Below, in pieces: positions 1 to 6,360 of a stretch of DNA of 10,540 nucleotides (positions are counted from its first letter, which is position 1; each line of letters begins with the position of its first letter). A program made the position numbers and the translations under genes. Below the pieces are notes generated by a model. It worked only from the letters and a program-made list of their open reading frames with translations. It was not told the DNA's origin and did not search any database. Location: contig JAGNTT010000051.1 in assembly GCA_017987425.1 (NCBI GenBank), positions 1-10,540 of the forward strand. Reading direction: 5' to 3'. Origin of the DNA: Candidatus Omnitrophota bacterium (GTDB lineage: Bacteria; Omnitrophota; Gorgyraeia; Zapsychrales; Fredricksoniimonadaceae).

Positions 1-562
1 TGGCCTCCGCCAGACGGCGGCAGACTTCCACGTCGGGATTTCCCATTAAGATGGGAACGATTTTGGCGCCTGGAAAATCACGCTGAATAAATGGAAGCTG
101 GACCTCAAGGGAATGTTCGGGGGAAAAAGCCTGGGGAAAATATTGAAGATCCCCGTCAGCTGCCATGAGCTTCGCGGCCGCATCTTCATCAACCTCAACT
201 GCACCCAAGGGATTTTCGAATTTCCCTTTGGGCCAGATGGACGCCCCCGCGAAAGAATGAAAATGGCTCGGCCCGATAAGGATGACCGTCGAATATGTAC
301 GGTTCGAGACGGCTTTATAGCCGTAAGCCGCCACCCATCCGGAAAAAATATAACCGGCATGCGGCGCGATGAGCAACTCTACCTCTTTGTTTTGCGGAAC
401 TTTCTCGACGCGTCCGAAAGCCTCCTCCATAAACGCGTTGATCTCGCCCGCTGATCCCGGATAGAACTGCCCGCTCACATTCGGCTTCTTGATAAAATCG
501 TCGGCAAATGATTGCGGCATAATCATCACTCCCACGAGAATCAGTACGAGAATTCTATTCAT
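1..562 (-). CDS. MEMO-family protein (AmmeMemoRadiSam system protein B-like) with signal peptide, 3' end cut by window edge
   Basis: Reading down from the ATG at 562-560 gives 187 open codons to the window edge, so the C-terminus is missing. MEMO proteins share a fold with extradiol dioxygenases and bind a metal ion; their bacterial role is unsettled. The family blocks are clear: APHAGY at residues 66-71 (His68), GPSHFHSF at 97-104 (His100) and EHSLEVQLPF at 149-158 (His150). His68 and His100 correspond to metal-ligand histidines of human MEMO1; the third ligand, a Cys, would lie beyond the edge. Residues 1-20 form a Sec-type signal peptide with probable cleavage after SFA, so this version is predicted to be periplasmic, whereas many family members are cytosolic. 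The start lies 18 bp after the MauE-like stop and has only a weak ribosome-binding site, which suggests coupled translation. AMMECR1 and radical-SAM partners, if present, would lie outside the window. Confidence 0.88.
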   Translation of the reverse strand, partial: MNRILVLILVGVMIMPQSFADDFIKKPNVSGQFYPGSAGEINAFMEEAFGRVEKVPQNKEVELLIAPHAGYIFSGWVAAYGYKAVSNRTYSTVILIGPSHFHSFAGASIWPKGKFENPLGAVEVDEDAAAKLMAADGDLQYFPQAFSPEHSLEVQLPFIQRDFPGAKIVPILMGNPDVEVCRRLAEA

Positions 563-580
563 AGCGGCACACCGCGCGCA

Positions 581-1015
581 TTAACGCGTCAAATACCGGT
601 CGAGACTGAAACGTTCCGCTTGTTTGACATTGCCCAGCATCCATAAAAGCGAAAGAAAAAACATGCTGTCCATAACGAGTGTCTGTTGGGGTTTGAGCGA
701 GATCAGCTGGCCGAAGCATCCGCATTCGTCGATAGGCAAATGGCGCAGAAGCGCCTGCGTGATGATCAAAATAAAGACTGTAAACATACCGAGAGCGATT
801 TTAAGCATCGGTGAAACCCAAAGCCCGAGGACCAGGAGAAGCCCAACCAAGAATTCGATCCATGGAAATACGCGCGCGACAAGAACATCGATACCGTGAG
901 GCAAGACTTCGTATGCCTGAAGCACATAGAGAAAGTTCTGGTAAGGCCAGAACAATTTCTCCGCTCCGGAAACGACGAATAAAAGACCAATGAGGATACG
1001 CAGGAAAGGAATCAT
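581..1015 (-). CDS. MauE/DoxX-like integral membrane protein with CGC motif
   Basis: A 144-residue protein with about four hydrophobic helices (near residues 4-20, 48-66, 68-90 and 112-128). The N-terminal LRILIGLLFVVSGAEKL segment is typical of the DoxX/MauE superfamily. The loop before the last helix carries ECGCFG at 97-102, with Cys98 and Cys100 as a CxC pair; this motif is characteristic of MauE, a membrane protein needed for methylamine dehydrogenase maturation and thought to act in disulfide formation. Its immediate upstream neighbour is a DsbA-like protein, so I infer that it passes electrons from that thioredoxin-fold protein to the membrane, as DsbB or VKOR would. No mau structural genes are visible. 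The ATG at 1015 was chosen; a TTG at 1051 in the same frame would overlap the DsbA-like gene by 11 bp and add 12 residues. Neither start has a strong ribosome-binding site. Confidence 0.82.
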   Translation of the reverse strand: MIPFLRILIGLLFVVSGAEKLFWPYQNFLYVLQAYEVLPHGIDVLVARVFPWIEFLVGLLLVLGLWVSPMLKIALGMFTVFILIITQALLRHLPIDECGCFGQLISLKPQQTLVMDSMFFLSLLWMLGNVKQAERFSLDRYLTR

Positions 1016-1040
1016 AACGAGAATAAATTTTCTGTCAGGA

Positions 1041-1679
1041 TTACTGAGCAACGGTAATAGGCGTTGTCTTGACCCCCAAAATACGATCGACCTCTTCCAT
1101 CATTTCTTTGACACCGACGATCATCTTACCGTTAATAAAATAGGTCGGCGTGGATTTAATGCCGAGCGCGGACCCGGCATCCTTCTCCGTCAGTATATTG
1201 GTGCGCAGCTCGTCCTGGACCGTGCAGGCGATCACATCGTTTTTATTAAGGCCGATGTCCTCAACAATCTGAAGAAATGCAGGCTGCGCGTCCATCAAAC
1301 TGATCCACTGCTTCTGATTGGCCATGACCGTTTCGAAAAAAGGCCAGAATTGGCCTGCCCGGCCGGCACAGAGAGCGAACTTGGTGGCTATTAGCGAATG
1401 AACATGCATGCCGAGCGGATAGAATTTGATTTCCACAAAAATCTTTTCGGGATACAGCTGAAGATAATTCTCAATTTGTAACGATCCGTAAGCGCATGCC
1501 GGACACTGCAAATCCACATACTCGACTATCTTTACCGGCGCCTGTGCGTTCCCTTTCTGCCTGAAAGCGGAGGAAGAACCAATCTCGCCTTTCCATAAAA
1601 AGGATTTGGCCGCGAACACAGCGACAACAGCAACGACAACGATCAACAATGTAATTTTTAATTTGGATGATTGTGCCAT
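1041..1679 (-). CDS. DsbA-family thioredoxin-like protein, membrane-anchored
   Basis: A 212-residue protein. Residues 8-24 form a single hydrophobic N-terminal segment that should anchor or export it, with the rest in the periplasm. The thioredoxin fold begins near residue 48 (APVKIVEYVDLQCPAC) with the active-site pair Cys59-Pro-Ala-Cys62. The cis-Pro loop STPTYFING is at 176-184 (Pro178). An inserted helical region between them carries two more cysteines, Cys104 (FALCAGRAGQFW) and Cys152. This is the pattern of the DsbA-like Thioredoxin_4 group. The frame is open to 1742, but the ATG at 1679 follows a purine-rich stretch and puts the hydrophobic segment right at the N-terminus; the longer form would run into the pckA stop region. 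It lies 37 bp downstream of pckA and just upstream of the MauE-like gene. It could be an oxidase, reductase or isomerase; the direction cannot be told from sequence. Confidence 0.9.
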   Translation of the reverse strand: MAQSSKLKITLLIVVVAVVAVFAAKSFLWKGEIGSSSAFRQKGNAQAPVKIVEYVDLQCPACAYGSLQIENYLQLYPEKIFVEIKFYPLGMHVHSLIATKFALCAGRAGQFWPFFETVMANQKQWISLMDAQPAFLQIVEDIGLNKNDVIACTVQDELRTNILTEKDAGSALGIKSTPTYFINGKMIVGVKEMMEEVDRILGVKTTPITVAQ

Positions 1680-1716
1680 ATGGATTTTTCTTTCTCTTAA
1701 ATAAAGGATGTTCCGG

Positions 1717-3360
1717 TTACTTGGCCCCGACGGTCCTGTCATCCAGTTGGGGCCCCGCGCTCACAAGGCTCTTGCCGATTGGCGTATTTGTAAAATTGTT
1801 GAAATTTTCGATGAACATCCCCGCCAGCTGACGAAGCATTTTATCATAGGCCTGCTTGTCGGCCCAGGCATTGCGCGGATTCAAGAACCGCATATCGGCG
1901 CCGCGGACAGATTTGGGAATCCGGATATTGAACACCGGCATGGTTTCATAACCCGCATCGCCGATGGTGCCGTCCAGAATCGCATCAATCACCACACGGT
2001 TTTCCTTCAAAGGAATGCGATACCCCACACCGTACTGTCCGGCCACCCAGCCGGTATTGATGAGATAGGCATTGGCCCGGTGCTCGTCCATCTTGCGTGC
2101 CAGTATCGCGGCATATTTGACCGGATGCACAAGAAGAAACGCCTTGCCGAAACAGGCGGAAAAAGTCGCCTTGGGTTCTTTCACACCGAGCTCGGTGCCG
2201 GCGACCTTGGCCGTGTATCCGGAAAGATAATGATACATCGCCTGCTCGGGAGTCAATTTGGCCACCGGCGGCAAAACGCCGTACGCATCGCAAGCGAGAA
2301 AAATAATATTCGACGGATGTCCGCCCTTCGAGACAGGTTTAACGATGTTTTCAATAAAATCGATCGGATAGGAAACGCGCGTGTTTTCCGTCTTCTTGCT
2401 TGAGGCGAAATTCACGGAACCCGACGGTTCGACATCGCAATTTTCCAAAAGTGCGCCGCGGCGGATGGCCGCAAATATTTCCGGTTCGCGTTCGGCCGTC
2501 AGCCCGATGCATTTGGCGTAACACCCACCCTCAAAATTAAATACGCCTTCGTTATCCCAGCCGTGTTCATCATCACCGATCAGCTGGCGTTTGGGATCCG
2601 TCGAGAGCGTGGTCTTTCCCGTTCCGGAAAGCCCGAAGAATAACGCCGTGTCGCCACTAGCGCCTTTATTCGCCGAACAATGAAAGGCTCCGATGTTTTT
2701 GATCGGCAGGAAATAATTCATGATGGAAAAGATGCCCTTTTTGATCTCGCCCCCGTACCATGTCCCGCCGATGACGGTCATCCGTTCTTTAATATTGAAG
2801 GCCACGAATACTTCCGAATTCATTTTATACGTGGCATAATCTTCGCAAACGGTCTTGCAGGCATTGAGGATGGTCCAGTCGGGTTTGAAATTTTTGAGCT
2901 CATCCGGCGATGGACGGATGAACATATTTTTAAAAAAATGTGCCATCCAGGCGACCTCGGTCACCAGACGCACGCTCATGCGAGTGTCCTTGTTGGCGCC
3001 GCAATATCCATCCATCACATAAATTGTTTTGCCGCTCAGCTGTCCGACGGAAATTTTTTTGAGATGATTCCATGCTTCTATGGAAAGAGGCCGATTGTCG
3101 GAAGAAACCGGCGTATCCTTCTCCTGCCACCAGACAGTGTCTTTGGAGACGTCATCGACGACGATGTATTTGTCTTTGGGAGAGCGCCCTGTGAAGGCGC
3201 CGGTGTCGACATTGACCGCGCCGAGAGTTGTTTCTGTGGCGCGCTCAAATCCGATGGCGGAAGCGGCCGTCTCATGTCTGAACAAATCTTCGTAGGAAAG
3301 ATTATAAAAAACCTCTCCAACCGGACTGATTCCGATAGCCTTTAATTCCTGTTCCAACAT
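1717..3360 (-). CDS. pckA: Phosphoenolpyruvate carboxykinase (ATP)
   Basis: 547 residues, the usual length for the ATP-dependent enzyme (about 540 in E. coli). It converts oxaloacetate and ATP to PEP, ADP and CO2 in the cytosol and is the key gluconeogenic step; in some anaerobes it runs in the reverse direction. Every active-site block is present: TGRSPKDKY with Arg59, GTWYGGEIKKG with Tyr202 and Lys207/Lys208, His227 in the AFHCSAN block, the P-loop GLSGTGKT at 243-250, the kinase-2 motif IGDDEHGW at 262-268 with Asp263/Asp264, and NTRVSYP with Arg328. No frameshift or missing catalytic residue is seen. The ATG at 3360 is 24 bp after the stop of the CheX-like gene, with a modest GGGA six bases upstream, so the gene is probably co-transcribed with the receiver and CheX-like genes. 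The 3' end has no terminator-like hairpin before the DsbA-like gene. Confidence 0.97.
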   Translation of the reverse strand: MLEQELKAIGISPVGEVFYNLSYEDLFRHETAASAIGFERATETTLGAVNVDTGAFTGRSPKDKYIVVDDVSKDTVWWQEKDTPVSSDNRPLSIEAWNHLKKISVGQLSGKTIYVMDGYCGANKDTRMSVRLVTEVAWMAHFFKNMFIRPSPDELKNFKPDWTILNACKTVCEDYATYKMNSEVFVAFNIKERMTVIGGTWYGGEIKKGIFSIMNYFLPIKNIGAFHCSANKGASGDTALFFGLSGTGKTTLSTDPKRQLIGDDEHGWDNEGVFNFEGGCYAKCIGLTAEREPEIFAAIRRGALLENCDVEPSGSVNFASSKKTENTRVSYPIDFIENIVKPVSKGGHPSNIIFLACDAYGVLPPVAKLTPEQAMYHYLSGYTAKVAGTELGVKEPKATFSACFGKAFLLVHPVKYAAILARKMDEHRANAYLINTGWVAGQYGVGYRIPLKENRVVIDAILDGTIGDAGYETMPVFNIRIPKSVRGADMRFLNPRNAWADKQAYDKMLRQLAGMFIENFNNFTNTPIGKSLVSAGPQLDDRTVGAK

Positions 3361-3384
3361 TCTGATCCCATCTATCTTCCGAGA

Positions 3385-4050
3385 CTAAAGCGTTCTGATT
3401 AACGGGGCCATTACCATTTCGGTAACCAGCATTTTTTCCCCGCCGATCTCATAACTGACTTCATATTTATTGACCGATTTGAGCGGATAGGAAACGCCGT
3501 CGACCACCGAATTGATGTAACTTTCAAAAGCGCTCATTTCAAGGGGCTCGTAACCGAGATTGATAAGTTCATTCTTGAACGCACCCGCAATGATATTGCA
3601 CAGAGCGCCGCAGGCGTCTTCAACCTGCTCCTCGTCATCATCGTCGATATCGGGGTATTCGAGCATCTTCAAAAGATTGAGCAGCTGTGAAAGCTCCACG
3701 TAGGAAAGAAGCACTCCCGCTGGTTTTCTCAAATCCATGTCTTTGCGATTTTTATAAAAGTGAATATACGAAACCACGGTCGGGGCGTTAAATTTCTCCA
3801 TGGGATCGACGCGCATGCGTCGCATGAAATGGGTGATCGGTTTCTTTTCGATGATTGGTTCCCGGGTGAACCGCAATTGAGATTTTTCGCGGAAAATTTT
3901 GCGGACAGCGACTGCCATGGCGAGAGACATCGTAAAAAGAGCGGAACTGTGGTCTTCGCGAAGCATGAGCCGGCGGGCGGCCAAGGTAAGCCGAAGATTC
4001 TTGCCGTGGCGAACCATCTGCTTGAACAAACTATGGTTGTATTCTTCCAA
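3385..4050 (-). CDS. CheX-like (CheC/CheX/FliY family) protein with degenerate phosphatase motif
   Basis: 221 residues from the TTG at 4050-4048, chosen because AGGAG sits five bases upstream; a TTG at 4071 in the same frame has no ribosome-binding site. The C-terminal half, about residues 135-215, resembles CheX, which dephosphorylates CheY-like receivers. The signature helix reads DACGALCNIIAGAFKNEL at 145-162, with Asn152 and the following IAG conserved. Where the family has a catalytic Glu (D-x3-E-x2-N), residue 149 is Ala (codon GCT), and the Pro expected about 23 residues after the Asn is not found. The last strands (YEVSYEIGGEKM) also fit the fold. The N-terminal 90 residues are basic and unrecognised. 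The partner is almost certainly the CheY-like receiver encoded directly upstream. The protein may bind that receiver without dephosphorylating it, or use other residues. Confidence 0.68.
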   Translation of the reverse strand: MEEYNHSLFKQMVRHGKNLRLTLAARRLMLREDHSSALFTMSLAMAVAVRKIFREKSQLRFTREPIIEKKPITHFMRRMRVDPMEKFNAPTVVSYIHFYKNRKDMDLRKPAGVLLSYVELSQLLNLLKMLEYPDIDDDDEEQVEDACGALCNIIAGAFKNELINLGYEPLEMSAFESYINSVVDGVSYPLKSVNKYEVSYEIGGEKMLVTEMVMAPLIRTL

Positions 4051-4095
4051 GACGTCTCCTGGGATGTTCAACCTAGCCGCGAAGCGGTCCGGCTG

Positions 4096-4473
4096 TTATT
4101 TAAGAAAAGGCTTTATAGCTTCGACCATCTGATCGGGCTTGTAGGGCTTGACAATATATCCGGCCAGCCTTGGATTGACGGAATAGGCAAGTTTTTTGTT
4201 CTCTTCGGATCCTGAGGCGGTCACCATGATGACGGGCACATCGCTGACAGCCGGAACTTTAACAATACCCTCAAGCACTTCGATACCGTTCATTTTGGGC
4301 ATCTGCCAGTCCAGAAGCACGACGCAGATGTCTTTGTAATTGGAAGCCAGTGTGTGCAAACCGTCTTCACCGTCGGTTGCCTGAAGAATTTCATTCTTGA
4401 TTTCGGCTTTCTGCAATATCCTGACAAGGAGCCTGCGGTCGAGTTCCGAATCGTCGACGATTAATATTTTCAT
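4096..4473 (-). CDS. CheY-like single-domain response regulator
   Basis: A 125-residue stand-alone receiver domain. The acidic pair Asp7-Asp8 (ILIVDDSE), the phospho-acceptor Asp55 (VVLLDWQMP), Thr85 (VTAS) and Lys109 (IVKPY) are all in place, so it should be phosphorylated by a histidine kinase that is not encoded here. There is no DNA-binding or enzymatic output domain, so it must act by protein-protein contact. The ATG at 4473 follows GGAG with a four-base spacer; the frame is open to 4533 but that extension is not protein-like and would cover the promoter. It is the first gene of the run toward pckA. Its TAA stop and the CheX-like gene are in the same frame, with no intervening frame change. 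CheY/CheX pairing is common, so it is a probable substrate or binding partner of the downstream protein. Confidence 0.93.
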   Translation of the reverse strand: MKILIVDDSELDRRLLVRILQKAEIKNEILQATDGEDGLHTLASNYKDICVVLLDWQMPKMNGIEVLEGIVKVPAVSDVPVIMVTASGSEENKKLAYSVNPRLAGYIVKPYKPDQMVEAIKPFLK

Positions 4474-4510
4474 GGTACTCCAATTCTTGTTTGACTGAAA
4501 TTCAGCAAAC

Positions 4511-4539
4511 ATTCTAAAACAAATTCCATCCAATGTCTA
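4511..4539 (-). promoter_or_regulatory. Sigma70-like promoter for the receiver-CheX-pckA operon
   Basis: On the minus strand, TAGACA (4539-4534) and TAGAAT (4516-4511) are separated by exactly 17 bp; each matches five of six consensus bases. The predicted start near 4504 gives a leader of about 30 nt containing the GGAG before the ATG at 4473. It sits in the 90-bp gap after the glycine-zipper lipoprotein gene, where no clear intrinsic terminator is seen, so some read-through from upstream is possible. Confidence 0.55.
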
Positions 4540-4563
4540 TAATCTTGCCTGACGGAAAACTTT

Positions 4564-4860
4564 TTACTGTCTGAATTTCAATTCCGTTCCATCGACCGAA
4601 CAAAATCGAACATCGGAAGTAAATGATCGGCCGCAGACCGGACAGAATTTTTTGTCCATATGTTCGCCGACCAGCATTCCTCCAACTGCACCTGCAGCAC
4701 CGCCGATGGCAGCGCCTGCAACTCCATGATCACTCTGATGTCCGATGATGCCGCCTAATGCCGCGCCGCCCAATCCGCCGATCGCGGAACCTTTTTGGGT
4801 CGTCGTGCATCCGATCGTCACAATCAAAACCACCGCCGCCAATCCTGTCAGTACTCTCAT
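4564..4860 (-). CDS. Glycine-zipper lipoprotein with C-terminal zinc ribbon
   Basis: 98 residues. The N-terminus is a lipoprotein signal with Cys18 (VTIGC; Thr at -3 is less common but tolerated). Residues 24-66 are a glycine-zipper segment with repeated GGxxGG spacing (GGLGGAALGG, GGAAGAVGG), as in small outer-membrane lipoproteins of the SlyB/OsmB type. The last 30 residues form a compact zinc-ribbon-like unit: Cys73-x2-Cys76, then Cys87-x2-Asp90 (FCSVDG), three Cys plus an Asp. Such ribbons are normally cytosolic, so placing one on an exported lipoprotein is odd. GGGAGG seven to eight bases before the ATG is a strong ribosome-binding site. It lies 67 bp after the COG3014-type gene and is probably the third gene of the lpoB cluster. 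The function is unknown; an envelope-tethered, metal- or redox-sensitive protein is one reading. Confidence 0.8.
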   Translation of the reverse strand: MRVLTGLAAVVLIVTIGCTTTQKGSAIGGLGGAALGGIIGHQSDHGVAGAAIGGAAGAVGGMLVGEHMDKKFCPVCGRSFTSDVRFCSVDGTELKFRQ

Positions 4861-4905
4861 AAATTCCTCCCTAAAAATCTAAATAAACTCCAAAATATCT
4901 GCTAT

Positions 4906-4924
4906 GTGTGAATTTAATTTACAC
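4906..4924. repeat. 19-bp imperfect palindrome between two lipoprotein genes
   Basis: GTGTGAATTTAATTTACAC reads almost the same on both strands, with mismatches only at the centre and one symmetric pair. It starts a few bases past the COG3014-type stop and lies about 45 bp before the zinc-ribbon lipoprotein start. It could be an operator or a weak RNA hairpin; no U-tract follows, so it is not a convincing terminator. Confidence 0.3.
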
Positions 4925-4927
4925 TAT

Positions 4928-6277
4928 TCAACGGTAATTGCGAAACACAAAAAACTTTTTCTCGCCGGCTTCAACGGTACTTCTTCCCAAACTTTCCTTC
5001 CCTAAAAGACGGCTGCTGGCGCCGTAAGTCTGCACAAAAAATTCATACTCCCCCGGCTCAAGAAGCAGGCGGGCCACCCGGATTTGCGCCGGGAGGGTCT
5101 GCCAGCTGCGAAGATCCGCACGTTCGGTTGTTAAATTGTAAATACTGCTTAATAAATCAAACCCTATCGCGGCCAGATCTCCCCACTTATCGTGGATTTT
5201 ATCTTCAATGACCCGCTCCGCGGCATACTTGGCCACCGGGCGGGCAACAGCCTTGGCTATGACCTGCGCTTTGCGGCCTTCCAGGACCTTTTGGGCGACA
5301 ACAACAATGTCCTGGCCGACAAACGACGGCTGAACATATGACAGCTGTTCGCTCTGGGCCGCTGCAAGTTCGGAACCTGTAATCTCGCTGTGACGGGGAA
5401 CGAACTCGGGAAATTCCATTTGGGTGATATGCCTGGGATCGAGCGGGATAGGAACGACGGTCGCCACTTTGACCGGAGAAAATCCCGTATACTGAACAAG
5501 GTAGACTTCGGCCTTTTTATTTTTTTCGTCGAGAGTTATCAGTTTGACATCGGAAAACTCGTCGCGGTAACGCCTGAAGGCATCCCCTCCCATGAAATGC
5601 GCAAGCGTGAGAAGATTTTCTTTAAGAAGCCCCGGCGCCTCGACACCGAAATTTTCTCCCCCCGTTTTCGCGTAATCTTCATAGGCGCGCGCGTAGGAAA
5701 TAAACGCGTCGTTTAAATCCGATGACGTTCCGTTGACTTCATAAAGGATCCCCATGAAAAATCGGCCGAAGGCATCCTCTGTGTAAATATTTTTTCCTTC
5801 ATGCAGGGAATTGATGAGATTCAGCTTGGAATCCATATCGCGGGCTTCGACGAGCGCTTCATTGTATTCTCCGATCATGACGTAATTGATCGCCTGAAAA
5901 ATATTGACCAGGATGTATTCATAGTCATCGCCGCGGTAAGGCGCGGCATAATCGTTCAAAAGCCAGGTGCCGGCCATCTTGGTGAGGGATTTGGTATAAA
6001 GCTCATCGTATTTGCGCTGAGCGTTGGCAAAGGACTGGATGCTTTCGGCGTAACGGCCGGAACATTGTTCGACCATTCCGCGGTCGAGCCAATACAAAAG
6101 CTCGTTGTTTCTGCCGTAGACGGAAGGCTTTTCACCCAAAGCGACGGACGCGCCCTCCAGGTTGTGAGCGACAACAAGACTGTTGACGCGGGTCTGGAGT
6201 GCAGGCGCGCAGGATGAGAGAGAAAATAAGAGGGCAACAGCCAGGAAGGCCATTGCCCGTCGGGAACCGTGATTCAT
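4928..6277 (-). CDS. COG3014-type lipoprotein, TPR-like N-terminal half
   Basis: 449 residues from the ATG at 6277. Residues 1-23 are a lipoprotein signal ending in the lipobox LSSC (Cys23). The next roughly 200 residues are helical with TPR-like repeats (for example LDRGMVEQCSGRYAESIQSF and NYVMIGEYNEALVEARDM). The C-terminal half is beta-rich and ends in LLLEPGEYEFFVQTYG, a region reminiscent of cell-surface beta sandwiches. The overall pattern matches the uncharacterised COG3014 family, which I recall as a frequent neighbour of lpoB homologues. The frame stays open to an ATG at 6334, but that would put 19 residues in front of the signal peptide. The chosen ATG has no ribosome-binding site of its own and overlaps the TGA of a possible 17-codon ORF. 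It is probably an outer-membrane partner in the LpoB cluster; the biochemical role is unknown. Confidence 0.85.
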   Translation of the reverse strand: MNHGSRRAMAFLAVALLFSLSSCAPALQTRVNSLVVAHNLEGASVALGEKPSVYGRNNELLYWLDRGMVEQCSGRYAESIQSFANAQRKYDELYTKSLTKMAGTWLLNDYAAPYRGDDYEYILVNIFQAINYVMIGEYNEALVEARDMDSKLNLINSLHEGKNIYTEDAFGRFFMGILYEVNGTSSDLNDAFISYARAYEDYAKTGGENFGVEAPGLLKENLLTLAHFMGGDAFRRYRDEFSDVKLITLDEKNKKAEVYLVQYTGFSPVKVATVVPIPLDPRHITQMEFPEFVPRHSEITGSELAAAQSEQLSYVQPSFVGQDIVVVAQKVLEGRKAQVIAKAVARPVAKYAAERVIEDKIHDKWGDLAAIGFDLLSSIYNLTTERADLRSWQTLPAQIRVARLLLEPGEYEFFVQTYGASSRLLGKESLGRSTVEAGEKKFFVFRNYR

Positions 6278-6327
6278 AGCCGATAAGAAGAAAGAAGGAG
6301 GATTAAAGACCGGCTCAATAAAGCCAT
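6274..6327 (-). CDS. Possible 17-codon leader ORF upstream of the COG3014-type gene
   Basis: The ORF starts at the ATG at 6327-6325, encodes MALLSRSLILLLSSYRL, and ends at TGA 6276-6274. It has a strong ribosome-binding site, GGGAGG at 6340-6335, with a seven-base spacer. Its stop overlaps the lipoprotein start as ATGA, the classic arrangement for coupled translation, while the lipoprotein start itself is preceded only by pyrimidine-rich sequence. The peptide has no family resemblance and is Leu/Ser-rich. It lies between and across the arms of an inverted repeat. It could be a real leader cistron or a chance ORF; the coincidence of all three features is what supports it. Confidence 0.38.
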   Translation of the reverse strand: MALLSRSLILLLSSYRL

Positions 6328-6360
6328 CTTCCATCCTCCCTCTTCTTTCTTCCTTCTTAT
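6283..6360. repeat. Long imperfect inverted repeat between lpoB and the COG3014-type gene
   Basis: The arm at 6283-6303 (21 nt) is complementary to the arm at 6333-6360 (28 nt), with two small bulges on the longer arm, giving about 21 possible base pairs. On the minus strand the first arm is purine-only for most of its length and the second is pyrimidine-rich. A small inner stem GGCT/AGCC (6312-6315 with 6322-6325) sits in the loop. The repeat starts at the lpoB stop codon, includes the GGGAGG site and ends six bases before the lipoprotein ATG. No U-tract follows, so a translational or RNA-stability role seems likelier than termination. Confidence 0.6.

Noticed and set aside
46..454. Open frames on both strands near the left edge (46-360 minus, 113-454 plus)
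   Set aside because: The true frame is the edge-truncated MEMO gene, whose motifs are in a different frame from both.
1708..2403. Long plus-strand open frame of 231 codons opposite pckA
   Set aside because: It is antisense to conserved pckA coding sequence, has no family resemblance, and reflects codon bias of the real gene.
2680..3345. Plus-strand open frame of 221 codons opposite the pckA 5' half
   Set aside because: Antisense shadow of pckA; no ribosome-binding site or recognisable domain.
5801..6217. Plus-strand open frame of 138 codons opposite the COG3014-type gene
   Set aside because: Antisense to a convincing lipoprotein gene and without protein-like features.
6278..6334. 19-residue N-terminal extension of the COG3014-type protein from the ATG at 6334
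   Set aside because: GGAGG directly abuts that ATG with no spacer, and the extension would precede a normal lipoprotein signal.
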